A stretch of 64,000 bases of DNA from Amphritea atlantica (lineage in GTDB: Bacteria; Pseudomonadota; Gammaproteobacteria; Pseudomonadales; Balneatricaceae). Below, piece after piece: positions 53,494 to 62,516 of the stretch (the stretch's first letter is position 1; the number at the start of each line of letters is the position of its first letter). The notes beneath the pieces are model-generated. The model saw only the letters and a program-made list of their open reading frames with translations, was not told where the DNA came from and did no database searches. The stretch lies in the NCBI RefSeq assembly GCF_900111095.1, contig NZ_FOGB01000001.1, positions 496,001 to 560,000 on the forward strand, in the 5' to 3' direction. The translations under genes were made by a program, and so were the position numbers.

Positions 53494-54200
53494 CTGATCT
53501 CTCCCAATTCACCACCCTGGGCGAAAAACTCTTCCCGGCTGATCGGATTAAACCGTACCCGGTCACCCACCTGTACCGGCATGGTTGGCTCCGCTTTTGG
53601 ATCAAACATCCGGGTGGGGCACAGGCCGATAAGATTCCAGCCGCCGGGGGATACGGCCGGATAAACCGCTGTCTGACGATCAGCTATCGCGATGGCTCCC
53701 CGCGGTACTTTGGTTCGTGGTGTTGCCAGCCGGGGCGCAGCAATACGTGCATCCACTTCGCCAAGGTAGGCAAAACCGGGGGCAAAACCGATCGCGTATA
53801 CCCGGTATTCCATCTCGCTGTGAATTTTAATGACCTCCTCTATGCTGAGGTCTGCCCGCTGCGCCAGTGCTTCCAGGTCGGGGCCTGATTCGGTGCTGTA
53901 ATAGGCGGGCAAAATAACTAAGTTACCTTCGCTGCTTTCACTGTTGTCCAGCTTGCTCAGTAGTTCACGAATACAGCGGCGTACCTCCAGATGGTCGGTA
54001 GCCAACTGATCGTAGATCACCAGCAGGGAAGCGTAAGAGGGCACCATATCGATCAGTTTGCCATTCAGTTCCGTTTCGAGAATGGTCACTGCCTGTTGCA
54101 CCTGAGAGGAAACCCTGGGATCGGTTTTGTCACCGAAGTAGATGATCAGAGCGTTTTCCCCGGCAATTTCAACCCGAATGCTGTTTGTTTCGGTATTCAT
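53490..54200 (-). CDS. pxpB: 5-oxoprolinase subunit PxpB (KipI-like)
   Basis: PxpB (236 residues) is the KipI-family subunit of 5-oxoprolinase. Conserved segments are the GENALIIYFG start region, PSYASLLVIYD near residue 53, the YAIGFAPGFAYLGEVD motif near 135 and PRGAIAIADRQTAVYP near 165. It overlaps both pxpA (one base) and pxpC (four bases), consistent with a stoichiometric complex. Confidence 0.9.
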   Translation of the reverse strand: MNTETNSIRVEIAGENALIIYFGDKTDPRVSSQVQQAVTILETELNGKLIDMVPSYASLLVIYDQLATDHLEVRRCIRELLSKLDNSESSEGNLVILPAYYSTESGPDLEALAQRADLSIEEVIKIHSEMEYRVYAIGFAPGFAYLGEVDARIAAPRLATPRTKVPRGAIAIADRQTAVYPAVSPGGWNLIGLCPTRMFDPKAEPTMPVQVGDRVRFNPISREEFFAQGGELGEIR

Positions 54201-54931
54201 TAGCTGATCAACCTGCGAATTTCCTGGATGGCGTTGACCCCGTCCATATTATCTCCATGGACACACAGTGTATCGGCTTGCAACGTCAGGGTGTGGCCGC
54301 TAACCGTGGTAACCGTGCCCTGTTCCTGCAGCTGTTTAACCTGTGCGAGCATTTTCTCTTTGCTATGTACTGCACCGGGCTTTGATCGGGTCAGCAGCTT
54401 GCCATCATCGTCATAACAGCGATCAGCAAAGATCTCAAACCAGAGTTCAAGGCCGATACTGTCGGCTTCCTGCTGATGTTGGGCTGACTGGGGGGTGCTT
54501 TGCAGCATCAGCACCAGAGGACGGTGATAGTCAGACACCGCCTGCATAATGGTAGCGCGGACAGCTGCGTCGGCCATCATATCGTTGTACATGGCGCCAT
54601 GGGGTTTGACGTAGGTCAGCGTAAGCCCCTGAGTCTGAGCCATGCCATCAATGGCCGCAATCTGATAGTGCACCATCGCTTTGAGTTCATCAGCTGAAGC
54701 TTTTAGGCTGCGTCGACCAAAGCCTACCAGGTCGGGATAACCTGGATGGGCACCGATGGTGACACTGTTCTGTTTTGCCAGAGTCAGGGTTTTTTGCAAC
54801 ACCAGAGGGTCGCCCGCATGAAAACCACAGGCAATGTTAGCCTGATCGATATGCGGCATCACCGCTTCATCCAAACCCATTTTCCACGAGCCGAAGCTTT
54901 CACCCAGGTCACAGTTAAGACGTAATGACAT
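54200..54931 (-). CDS. pxpA: 5-oxoprolinase subunit PxpA (LamB/YcsF family)
   Basis: PxpA (243 residues) is the LamB/YcsF-family subunit, a beta/alpha-barrel related to polysaccharide deacetylases. It starts MSLRLNCDLGESFGSWKMG and has IDQANIACGFHAGDP near residue 28, GAHPGYPDLVGFGRR near 58 and VKPHGAMYNDMM near 105, all family hallmarks. It follows the DUF1445 gene by 14 bases and is coupled to pxpB. Confidence 0.92.
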   Translation of the reverse strand: MSLRLNCDLGESFGSWKMGLDEAVMPHIDQANIACGFHAGDPLVLQKTLTLAKQNSVTIGAHPGYPDLVGFGRRSLKASADELKAMVHYQIAAIDGMAQTQGLTLTYVKPHGAMYNDMMADAAVRATIMQAVSDYHRPLVLMLQSTPQSAQHQQEADSIGLELWFEIFADRCYDDDGKLLTRSKPGAVHSKEKMLAQVKQLQEQGTVTTVSGHTLTLQADTLCVHGDNMDGVNAIQEIRRLIS

Positions 54932-54945
54932 ATTCAGTTCTCCTT

Positions 54946-55734
54946 TTACAGCACAGCCAGTCGGCTGTTAGGCAGATCGGTGATCAGCATATGGCCGGGA
55001 CTGTGGGTGATACAGAACTCGGGTTTAGCCTGTTCAATCGCGACCTGAGGTGTGACACCGCAAGCCCAGAATACCGGCAGTTCTCCCGCTTTAATGGTGA
55101 CCGCATCTCCGAAGTCCGGCGTGTTGATATCACGAATACCGATCTGGGATGGATCGCCCAGATGTAGCGGAGCGCCATGCACCGAGGGAAAGCGGGTGCA
55201 GATCTGAACCGCGCGGATCGCATCGGCAGCCTTCATCGGGCGCATGCTGACTACTGTGGTGCCACTGAAACGGCCGGCACTTTTACACTCAATATTGGTG
55301 CGGTACATCGGTACATTGACACCTTCGGTGATATTGCGCACTTCCAGTCCGTCAGCGAGCAGCGCTTCTTCAAAAGAGAAAGAGCAACCCAGTACAAAGG
55401 TGACCAGATCATCGCGCCAGTAGGGCTTGAGGTCGGCAACTTCCTCGGTGAGGACTCCGTTTTTGTAAATACGGTATTTGGGAACATCGCTACGGATATC
55501 GATATCCTGTCCCAGGTCGGGCAGCATGAACTCGCCAGGCTGGCTGGACATGCCAACAATCGGGCAGGGTTTCGGGTTTTTTTGGCAGAACTGCAGAAAA
55601 TCATTCGCCCAGTCTTTCGGCATGATCGCCAGGTTTCCCTGAACGAAACCCTGACCATATCCGGATGTATTGCCGGTAAACTCACCGCTGCGAATCTGCT
55701 GGCGGATTTCAAAAGGTGTCATCTCTTTGTTCAT
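54946..55734 (-). CDS. DUF1445 putative hydro-lyase (D-glutamate cyclase N-terminal-like)
   Basis: This 262-residue protein is DUF1445 (YcsI-type), annotated as putative hydro-lyase and forming the other domain of mammalian D-glutamate cyclase. Family segments are [21 protein letters not shown] near residue 22, [14 protein letters not shown] near 114 and the C-terminal [15 protein letters not shown] near 243. It heads the operon with pxpABC and DUF4392. The two DGLUCY halves therefore flank the 5-oxoprolinase genes. The promoter is upstream of 55734 but was not resolved. Confidence 0.85.
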   Translation of the reverse strand: MNKEMTPFEIRQQIRSGEFTGNTSGYGQGFVQGNLAIMPKDWANDFLQFCQKNPKPCPIVGMSSQPGEFMLPDLGQDIDIRSDVPKYRIYKNGVLTEEVADLKPYWRDDLVTFVLGCSFSFEEALLADGLEVRNITEGVNVPMYRTNIECKSAGRFSGTTVVSMRPMKAADAIRAVQICTRFPSVHGAPLHLGDPSQIGIRDINTPDFGDAVTIKAGELPVFWACGVTPQVAIEQAKPEFCITHSPGHMLITDLPNSRLAVL

Positions 55735-56032
55735 CGGTTAAGCCTTAGTCTGCGGGCCGCAATGCGGCGATCTTGTAATCTTTCTACAGCCTGATTCCAG
55801 TGGAATAGCAGGCGGAAAGGAGTAACCTGGCCATTGCAAGATGTCAGGTGGTTTATCTGTTCTGCACGGTATTAGCTTAGACCCTACAGGAAAAAACGGG
55901 CATCCATGACAAATGATGGTGCCGGAGAATGTGCCGGACGGCAGGGGTTAGGGAGGCTGCCCAGGATCACTGGCCAGCCCATTAACTGATCTATCTGCAG
56001 ATGCGGAGATATCAGTTAAAAAAACAGTTGGC
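55735..56032. other. Promoter region upstream of the 5-oxoproline operon
   Basis: About 300 bases with no supportable gene. It must carry the minus-strand promoter of the DUF1445-pxpABC-DUF4392 operon. I saw no strong dyad or known regulator consensus. Confidence 0.4.
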
Positions 56033-56224
56033 TTACTGTGAAGCCAGCCATTGTTCAACCTGCGCTTTGCTGCGGCCGAAAAAAACGACACGCGCTGTAG
56101 CACTCAGGGCACCGTTATAGCCGATATTGCGACGGTAGACCCACCAGCTATCAGCGGCCTTCTCAATGATTGCGTCAACGTGACGGAGTTGCTGAAACTG
56201 GTCCAGCGGAATCATTGTGCTCAT
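56033..56224 (-). CDS. Small hypothetical protein
   Basis: This 63-residue soluble protein has no recognised family. The composition is codon-like and the frame is bounded by an AGGAG-type site 12 bases before the ATG. It has WWVYRRN and a C-terminal GRSKAQVEQWLASQ helix. It lies alone between the 5-oxoproline operon and the HDOD gene. Function unknown. Confidence 0.5.
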   Translation of the reverse strand: MSTMIPLDQFQQLRHVDAIIEKAADSWWVYRRNIGYNGALSATARVVFFGRSKAQVEQWLASQ

Positions 56225-56410
56225 GGTCTTAGTCGTGCTCCTGATAGAATCATCACTATTATCAAAGTAAGTATCATTGTGGCGTTACGCTGATAAGCTG
56301 TCTAATGAATAATCCCTTACATATCTGATAACTTTTATTTATCAGGCAGGAAATTGACTGAAACCTGTGAGGGGAGCTGTCAGGGGGAAGTGGAGCTGGA
56401 GCGTCTGAGC

Positions 56411-57616
56411 CTAGGTTATTTTTTCCATGGTCTCACGAACCCAGTTGAGGCTGTCTGTGTAAGCATTGTTTAGTTGCGGGCCAGAGTAAAGGTCGGGTAG
56501 CGAATGCCACTCGCCCAGAATAAAACTGTCTACAGTGGTTAGCAGGTTACCGTACTCCCCGTCACCATACTGAATCGCTTTGTGGATCACGTCACTCAGA
56601 GGAACCTGCTGCAGAATTTCCTCTCTGGGGGTATCCAGCAGTGCATCAAGTCCGGCAAATATCCCCATCATAAATGCACTGGAGCCGGAGAGAGCCGGAT
56701 TGTTTTCGGCCAGCAGTTCACACATTCTTGCGCGTATCAGCGTATGTCGGGTGAGTTCGTCGGGTTTGGTCATCTCTCCGGAAAAGGCGATCAGCGCGCA
56801 CCAGCGCTTTATCTCCTGCACTCCCAGTATGACGACCGCCTCGTCAAGACTTTCTATCTTCCTGATCAGATTGAATAGTGGAGAGTTAACGATACGGATG
56901 ATCTTAAAGGTCAGTTGAGGGTCTTTTTTGACAATCTGTCCTATCTCTGCGGGCGTCACGGTGGGCTCTGCTAACAGGGACATCAGCTCCATCATCACAA
57001 TCTCATTGGCGCTCAGCTTACGCCCTTCAACCACTTGTGGCCGACACAGGAAATATCCCTGAAACAGTTTAAATCCCAGCGCTTTACAATGGTTAAATAC
57101 CTCCATTGTTTCGATCTTTTCAGCGAGCAGAGTGACGTTATAGGGTTTGAGCAGCTCGACATGCTCTATCAGTTGCTGGTCGCTCAGTTGTAACAGATCC
57201 AGCTTCACCAGATGCACCATCTCAAGAATCGGATCATATTCAGAGCTATAGATAAAATCATCCAGCGCCATACGGTATCCCGCGTCGATGAAGCGCTGGA
57301 TACCGGCAATCAGGGTTTCATCAACGGTCATCCCTTCGAGAATCTCAAGCACGACATGTTTGCGGGATATTGCTGGTATATGGCTCGATGTCAGCATCTC
57401 CCGGGTCAGGTTGATAAAGGCTGGCAGGGCTGTCAGTTTGCCTGCCTTGCAGATACTGGTGAAATTGTTGAGTAAAACCTGAGAGGTCGCGCTGTTGCCG
57501 TCGGTAATAATCGAATGTTGTTGGTTGTCTTTGTCCCGATATAACAGCTCATAAGCTACAACATTGAGATCTGCATCGAATATGGGCTGGCGGGCCATTA
57601 AAATATCCTGAGGCAT
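56411..57616 (-). CDS. EAL-like/HDOD two-domain signalling protein (CdgJ/YuxH type)
   Basis: This 401-residue protein has an N-terminal EAL-like domain (about residues 1-200) and a C-terminal HDOD domain (about 200-390, around LMSLLAEPTVTPAEIGQIVKK). The EAL signature reads ELLYRDKD near residue 20, and GYRMALDDF is near 130. The normal EAL and metal-binding residues are partly lost, so c-di-GMP hydrolysis is doubtful. This class usually regulates motility or biofilm by protein contacts. I chose the ATG at 57616 with GGGGGA upstream over a start 40 codons earlier. Confidence 0.82.
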   Translation of the reverse strand: MPQDILMARQPIFDADLNVVAYELLYRDKDNQQHSIITDGNSATSQVLLNNFTSICKAGKLTALPAFINLTREMLTSSHIPAISRKHVVLEILEGMTVDETLIAGIQRFIDAGYRMALDDFIYSSEYDPILEMVHLVKLDLLQLSDQQLIEHVELLKPYNVTLLAEKIETMEVFNHCKALGFKLFQGYFLCRPQVVEGRKLSANEIVMMELMSLLAEPTVTPAEIGQIVKKDPQLTFKIIRIVNSPLFNLIRKIESLDEAVVILGVQEIKRWCALIAFSGEMTKPDELTRHTLIRARMCELLAENNPALSGSSAFMMGIFAGLDALLDTPREEILQQVPLSDVIHKAIQYGDGEYGNLLTTVDSFILGEWHSLPDLYSGPQLNNAYTDSLNWVRETMEKIT

Positions 57617-57849
57617 TGCTCCCCCTAAAGTCGCCGTATCAGCCTTTGATATCCCCTTTCTACGCGGGAAGGAAGGGATCTGATGTTCTGCGCTCAGTAT
57701 AGCCCTTTTGTGCCGGAAGGTTGTCTTCTCTATCACCAGATTGGGTTTTAATTCCGATCTTCCTGAGTCGCTGTTGCTACTGCTTATACAATTGTTATGA
57801 TTGGGCCTGTAGAGTTTATTTCGATGGATTGAATATCGTGAAGGTGATT

Positions 57850-58635
57850 ATGATCAAAGCTGCACTCTTTAAACCCCGATGTCTGAAAGCCCTGGGGCTG
57901 GTTGTATTCAGCATGATTTCGCCGCTGGTCATGGCATTTGATTATTTTGTCGTCAACCATGAGGCCGAAGTTTACTCAGCCCCTGACAGTAGTGAGTTGT
58001 TAACCCGTCTGGGCCAGGGCAGTGTGTTACTCGAAATTGACAAGAAAGGCAGCTGGTCGCGGGTATTTTTCCTCTCTGCGGATAAACAGCCTTTGAAGGG
58101 CTGGATGCTGAGCAGTTATCTTACCGCGCAGCAACAGGGGCAGAGCGAACCGGTAGCAGAGGGACAGCGCTATAGCGTTACGGTGAGCAGTCTGCGCTTG
58201 CGGCAGGGGCCGGGTAGCCAGTATGGGGTGGTTGGGAGTCTGTCACTTAATCAGCAGGTAACTGAATTGCAACGCCAGGATGAGTGGGTCAAAGTGCAAT
58301 ATCGCAATCGTTCTGGTCATAACGCAGAGGCCTGGACCGCGGTGCGTTTTCTCCGCTCAGTCGGGTCTTCCGGTGCTCAGCAGCCCGCCTCCGGAAGTGG
58401 TCAGCCTGCAGCAGGCAAACAGAATATGTCTGCTGTACCGTATCAGATTAGCGGTCGTCATGTGAATTTCCGCTCAGGTCCGGGAACCGGCTTTGCTGTT
58501 GTTGGCCAGGTGAGTGCTCCACAACGTGTCGAGGTGGTCGGGCAGCAAAAGGGCTGGATGAAGATTAATGTTGATCAGGGTGAGACAACGGTTTCAGGCT
58601 GGATTTCGCAACGTTTTCTTAAGCAGGTCAGGTAG
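57850..58635 (+). CDS. Secreted bacterial SH3-domain protein
   Basis: This 261-residue protein has a signal peptide (residues 1-29, ending VMA) followed by three SH3b-like segments: YFVVNHEAEVYSAPDSS near 32, YSVTVSSLRLRQGPGSQYG near 107 and YQISGRHVNFRSGPGTGF near 197. Bacterial SH3 domains often bind peptidoglycan. No catalytic domain is attached, so it may be a cell-wall-binding or envelope adaptor. The ATG at 57850 is chosen because the signal peptide starts there. It is followed by a strong terminator. Confidence 0.78.
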   Translation: MIKAALFKPRCLKALGLVVFSMISPLVMAFDYFVVNHEAEVYSAPDSSELLTRLGQGSVLLEIDKKGSWSRVFFLSADKQPLKGWMLSSYLTAQQQGQSEPVAEGQRYSVTVSSLRLRQGPGSQYGVVGSLSLNQQVTELQRQDEWVKVQYRNRSGHNAEAWTAVRFLRSVGSSGAQQPASGSGQPAAGKQNMSAVPYQISGRHVNFRSGPGTGFAVVGQVSAPQRVEVVGQQKGWMKINVDQGETTVSGWISQRFLKQVR

Positions 58636-58652
58636 GTCATTATCTGAAAAAA

Positions 58653-58675
58653 AAGGCTGAACATCGTTCAGCCTT
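58653..58675. terminator. Bidirectional terminator
   Basis: AAGGCTGAAC and GTTCAGCCTT pair around ATC, flanked by A and T runs, between the converging SH3 gene and the hibernation factor gene. Confidence 0.9.
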
Positions 58676-58705
58676 TTTTTTCAGGATTTCAGTACGCTGG
58701 GAGAA

Positions 58706-59056
58706 CTATTCTTCCTCTTCAGCGATCTCCTCTTCAGGTTCCGCCATCAGCGGGACGCTGGAGCCTTTTTTGTTAGTTTGAATATCACGAATCTTGGCCA
58801 GTTGTTTGTCTATTTTGTGTGCCAGAGAGTCCAGCGCTGCATACAGATTCTCTTCACTGGCTTTAGCAAACAGGTCTTTACCGGTGGCGTGAACGGTCGC
58901 CTCAACAATCTCCTCTTTACCATTGCTTTTTTCAATAGTGACCTGGGCGCTGGTGATAACGTTATAGCGTCTTTGACTCTCCTCTAACCAGGCTTCAATT
59001 TTTTCTCGTAATGCAGGAGAAACTTTGTCATTGCGGTTGGTAATATTGATATTCAT
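58706..59056 (-). CDS. Ribosome hibernation promoting factor (HPF/RaiA family)
   Basis: This 116-residue protein has the HPF fold: MNINITNRNDKVSPALREKI at the N terminus and the conserved basic-acidic helix EENLYAALDSLAHKIDKQLAK near residue 65. It would bind the 30S decoding region in stationary phase. The ATG at 59056 gives the usual start. The acidic C-terminal tail (last ten residues, EEEIAEEEE) is extended relative to E. coli RaiA. It lacks the long-HPF dimerisation domain. Confidence 0.87.
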   Translation of the reverse strand: MNINITNRNDKVSPALREKIEAWLEESQRRYNVITSAQVTIEKSNGKEEIVEATVHATGKDLFAKASEENLYAALDSLAHKIDKQLAKIRDIQTNKKGSSVPLMAEPEEEIAEEEE

Positions 59057-59342
59057 GATGTAACCCTTACTGCAAACTATGCTTAATGTCACACCTACAG
59101 AATGCTCTTTTCAGATTTTATTGCAAGCGAATTTGTCACAAAAAAATAACCATTATGGGGCGACCGTTTGAGCCTGCGTTTCCTGACCGGTTGCGAGGTT
59201 TGCGATCGACGGCGAAGGATTACTGGCCGGGCCATCGGTATAACATTCTGACTAAGCCGTGGTGCGTAATTATTTTTGACCCCTGCTGATAATTATCACA
59301 GTATTGATGAGTGTGTAGTGGCAATTGAGCGGAACCGGGCTG

Positions 59343-60185
59343 ATGACCAGAGAGCGCAACAAAGTATCGACCTCAGCGCTGGCTAAAATGCTGGGAAAGA
59401 GTAGCCGTCAGTTGTTTACTGAGCTGGAGGCTCTCGGCTGGATTAAACGGGAAGAACAGCGCTGGTCACTGACCGCAAAGGGGGAGTTTGAGCAGGGCAG
59501 TTACCGTGAGAGTGAGCGCTATGGTCGCTATATCGTCTGGCCGGACAGCGTGACTGAGCACCGCGCCTTGGTTAATCCTGAAGACCGGCTTACCGGAGCC
59601 AGGGGGCTGGGGTTGAAAAGCGGGTTAGCCGCCTCGCGTATCAATCAGTTGCTCGCTGATCTGGGCTGGGTCAGGCCCTGGCTGAAGGGGTGGCAACTGA
59701 CGGATACCGGTGAGGCTCAGGGAGGCGTTCAGAAAGAGGATATTCATACCTCTATCCCCTATGTGGTATGGCCAAAAACGCTGCCGGATAACACTGTCTT
59801 TAAACGTGCCTTGCGGGAGTTCGGTCTGCATATGGCTGAGGTGGAACAATGCCATGGCTGCCGCGCGATGGATGGTCATCTGCTGCGCTCTGAAGCAGAG
59901 GTCAAGATTGATAACTGGTTATATCTTGCTCAGATCATCCATGCCTGCGATAAACCGTTGCCCGTTGCTGAACAGGCCAGGGCTGACTTTTATCTGCCGC
60001 AGGCCGGTTTGTTTATTGAGTATTGGGGGAGTGAAAAATCGCCCTCCTATCTGGCGGATAAAATGCGTAAAAAAGCGCTCTATGAAGCGCATAATCTGGC
60101 GGTTATCGAACTACAGGAGGTCGATCTCGATGCGCTGGATGAGGTGCTGCCCCGGCAACTGAGACGGTTTGGACTGGCCTGTTGA
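59343..60185 (+). CDS. Hypothetical protein with HTH-like repeats and nuclease-like C terminus
   Basis: I do not recognise a named family. The 280-residue protein has two repeated winged-helix-like segments (SALAKMLGKSSRQLFTELEALGWIKRE near residue 10 and SRINQLLADLGWVRP near 98, each ending in W-x-L-T-x-x-G). The C-terminal third resembles the PD-(D/E)XK/Vsr-DUF559 fold: Glu186, Asp215 in RADFYLP and Glu226 in LFIEYWG, then a basic helix. The ATG at 59343 is chosen over a TTG six codons upstream. It might bind or nick DNA, but no partner gene points to a pathway. Confidence 0.55.
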   Translation: MTRERNKVSTSALAKMLGKSSRQLFTELEALGWIKREEQRWSLTAKGEFEQGSYRESERYGRYIVWPDSVTEHRALVNPEDRLTGARGLGLKSGLAASRINQLLADLGWVRPWLKGWQLTDTGEAQGGVQKEDIHTSIPYVVWPKTLPDNTVFKRALREFGLHMAEVEQCHGCRAMDGHLLRSEAEVKIDNWLYLAQIIHACDKPLPVAEQARADFYLPQAGLFIEYWGSEKSPSYLADKMRKKALYEAHNLAVIELQEVDLDALDEVLPRQLRRFGLAC

Positions 60186-60212
60186 GCGGTGTTTAAGCGC
60201 AGGCTTTCAGGC

Positions 60213-60830
60213 TCAGGGAACCGCCATACCCCGTTGTACAAACGCAATGTTTGACATCCGCTCCATCCAGCCTTTCACATTGGGGAAGTCGTCCAGCTCA
60301 ATCTCCTGCCATTCAAAGCGGCACGCCCAGGGGTAGATGGCAAAGTCGGCGATACTGAGGTCTAGATCAACAATAAATGCCTGGCCTTCCAGTTGTCTGT
60401 CCAGTACCCCCCAGAGTCGCCGGCTTTCTTCAGTGTAGCGGCTGATCGCATAGGGAATCTTCTCTTTGGCGAAGCGATTGAAGTGGTGTGCCTGTCCCAG
60501 CATGGGGCCAAAGCCTCCCATCTGCCACATCAGCCATTGCAGGCATTGCAGACGTTTCATCGGATCTGTCGGTAAAAAATTACCGGTTTTCTCTGCCAGA
60601 TAGAGCAGAATGGCACCACTCTCGAACAGATGAACCGTTTCCCCACCGGGGCCCTCATCATCTGAAATAGCCGGAATTTTATTGTTTGGACTAATCGCCA
60701 GAAACTCCGGAGTAAACTGATCACCGGCCTGAATATTAATTGGATGAACTATGTAGGGAAGTGCCGTTGCTTCCAGCATAATTGACACTTTACGACCGTT
60801 GGGTGTCCCCCAGGTGTACAGATCGATCAT
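60213..60830 (-). CDS. Glutathione S-transferase (YfcG/YghU-like)
   Basis: This 205-residue protein has a thioredoxin-like N-terminal domain (IDLYTWGTPNGRKVSIMLEATAL, residues 2-24, with the NGRK active-site segment of the Nu-class GSTs) and a helical C-terminal domain. NKIPAISD and ESGAILLYLAEK form the glutathione site. Nu-class members such as YfcG show disulfide-bond reductase activity. It is coded 15 bases downstream of the next gene on the same strand and may be cotranscribed. Confidence 0.83.
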   Translation of the reverse strand: MIDLYTWGTPNGRKVSIMLEATALPYIVHPINIQAGDQFTPEFLAISPNNKIPAISDDEGPGGETVHLFESGAILLYLAEKTGNFLPTDPMKRLQCLQWLMWQMGGFGPMLGQAHHFNRFAKEKIPYAISRYTEESRRLWGVLDRQLEGQAFIVDLDLSIADFAIYPWACRFEWQEIELDDFPNVKGWMERMSNIAFVQRGMAVP

Positions 60831-60845
60831 GAGCGAGTCCTGTTT

Positions 60846-61631
60846 TTATTGTTGGGCAAAATGATTATAGATATCGATCAGTTCATCCTGACTGAAAGTG
60901 ACAACAATAAGCTCCTGCCCCGGGGTTATCAGATTCGGGTTTTGTCCCAGTATCCCTTTATGATAGTTATAGACATAGGTGTCTTTCACCTTTTGATCCA
61001 GAATAGAACCGAGAAATGAGCTGGTGCTGTTAGGGAGTCGTTCATCCGCCTCCTGTGGTATATCGGCACTGATCAATTGGGCTTTGAGTTGAATACCTTT
61101 GGCAAAAGTATCTATCAGTCCGCTCTGAATGATCCCCCAGAGACCCTGCTTGTCCGCGTCACTGACGCCGTGGATATAGAATAGTGTGCCCGCCGGATTA
61201 TCCGGATTATTAAGCAACTCTTTCAGTCTGACCTGATCGGCCAGGGGGAGCTGGCTGGTGGGCACGGCTTTGTGCTGGGGATGGAGAGAGTTTCCTATCT
61301 GCTCCAGATTGATGCCATAGGTTTTTGCATCCCCCTCTTTAACCGCTTCGGTGGCGGCTATTGCTGTAGCCAGGTCGGTCGGCAGTTTGAGTAACTGATC
61401 CTGAGTGACAAAGTTGTTGGCTGTGCCGATCTCGATCGCCTGCTCCGGGGCTGCTGTCAGGTTATCGATATGACGCTGGGCTTTTTCAGTCTCGCGCTGT
61501 ACGGCCATTTTTGACAGTTCGTCCTGTCTGACTTCAGGGGGCGGAGTCTGAGCCAGCTGCGCTGGATTGAGGTAGAGGTAACCGGCAATGCCGATGCCTG
61601 CCAGTATGAGTAAAATCAGAACGTTGCGCAT
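60846..61631 (-). CDS. Membrane-anchored periplasmic protein, unknown
   Basis: This 261-residue protein has one N-terminal membrane anchor (about residues 1-22, MRNVLILLILAGIGIAGYLYL) and a soluble, Ala/Gln-rich body with a predicted coiled segment near residues 35-65. The C-terminal YHKGILGQNPNLITPGQELIVV resembles the end of a LysM repeat, which may bind peptidoglycan. I chose the ATG at 61631, preceded by GGGGGA. The function is unknown. It precedes the GST gene on the same strand. Confidence 0.6.
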   Translation of the reverse strand: MRNVLILLILAGIGIAGYLYLNPAQLAQTPPPEVRQDELSKMAVQRETEKAQRHIDNLTAAPEQAIEIGTANNFVTQDQLLKLPTDLATAIAATEAVKEGDAKTYGINLEQIGNSLHPQHKAVPTSQLPLADQVRLKELLNNPDNPAGTLFYIHGVSDADKQGLWGIIQSGLIDTFAKGIQLKAQLISADIPQEADERLPNSTSSFLGSILDQKVKDTYVYNYHKGILGQNPNLITPGQELIVVTFSQDELIDIYNHFAQQ

Positions 61632-61841
61632 TTTTCCCCCGTTAGAAATCATCGCCACTCAGTTTACTATACGTTAAAAGAGTGGTTTATTTTCATAAGG
61701 TTCAGACTAAAACAGATTTTAGCGATATAAAAGTTAAATTGTTGCTCTGCAGAGGCCAGCCGGTCATTATCGGAGCTCAGCAGCACAGGCGCATCTCTTC
61801 TATACTGGATGAGTTGTAAGCTGCGTTTAACGGGATTGTCT

Positions 61842-62447
61842 ATGACGGAACAGATTGAAGAGATACTGCAATTCTGGTTTGGTGAGCTTAAACAGGGATT
61901 TCCGGTGAGCAACCGAAAGTCGCTCTGGTGGTTTGGTGACGAGGCGATGGATCGTCAGCTCGGTGATCTGTTCGGCCATCAGGTCAGGCAGGCGCTATGG
62001 GGGCAACTGGATGACTGGGCGGGGCAGCCTCGGGGACGGCTGGCATTGATTATCCTGCTGGACCAGTTTACCCGGAGCATCTATCGTGGCTCGGCCGATG
62101 CCTTTTCCGGCGATTACAGAGCCGAACAGCTTTGTCGGGAAGGGATTGAACTGGGTCATGATATGGCACTTGAGGGGAGTGAAAAGTTATTTTTCTATAT
62201 GCCCCTTGAGCATGCCGAAGATATCATCGCACAGAACTTGTGTATCTCTCAGATAGAAGCGATGTTGTGCACCACTCCCCGGGAGTTGAGGCATCATATC
62301 GATAATGCGCTGGACTTTGCCCATGAGCATCGCAATCTTATTGTCCGCTTTGGGCGTTTTCCTCATCGCAATAAGATACTCGGGCGTTCCTCGACACCGG
62401 AAGAGTTAGCATATCTGAATCAACCGCATAAACGTTATGGGCAGTAG
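61842..62447 (+). CDS. DUF924-family protein
   Basis: This 201-residue protein belongs to DUF924, a helical family with no established biochemical function. Hallmarks are EEILQFWFGEL at the N terminus, SLWWFGDEAMDRQ near residue 28, LALIILLDQFTRSIYRG near 67 and MPLEHAEDIIAQNLC near 120, then FPHRNKILGRSSTPEE. The ATG at 61842 matches the family start. It is followed after 69 bases by a GGDEF-type gene. Confidence 0.85.
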   Translation: MTEQIEEILQFWFGELKQGFPVSNRKSLWWFGDEAMDRQLGDLFGHQVRQALWGQLDDWAGQPRGRLALIILLDQFTRSIYRGSADAFSGDYRAEQLCREGIELGHDMALEGSEKLFFYMPLEHAEDIIAQNLCISQIEAMLCTTPRELRHHIDNALDFAHEHRNLIVRFGRFPHRNKILGRSSTPEELAYLNQPHKRYGQ

Positions 62448-62516
62448 ATATTTGCATCAATCCTCAAAAAAGTATTTACTAAACAGAAACATGGGTGTCA
62501 TTAAAGGAATGAAAAG

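Noticed and set aside
59086-59289. 67-codon plus-strand frame upstream of the HTH/nuclease-like gene
   Set aside because: Overlaps the hibernation factor promoter region and has no recognisable features.
59287-59298. TGATAATTATCA palindrome considered as a Fur box
   Set aside because: Only 12 bp match and flanking bases do not extend the Fur consensus, unlike the site at 37125.
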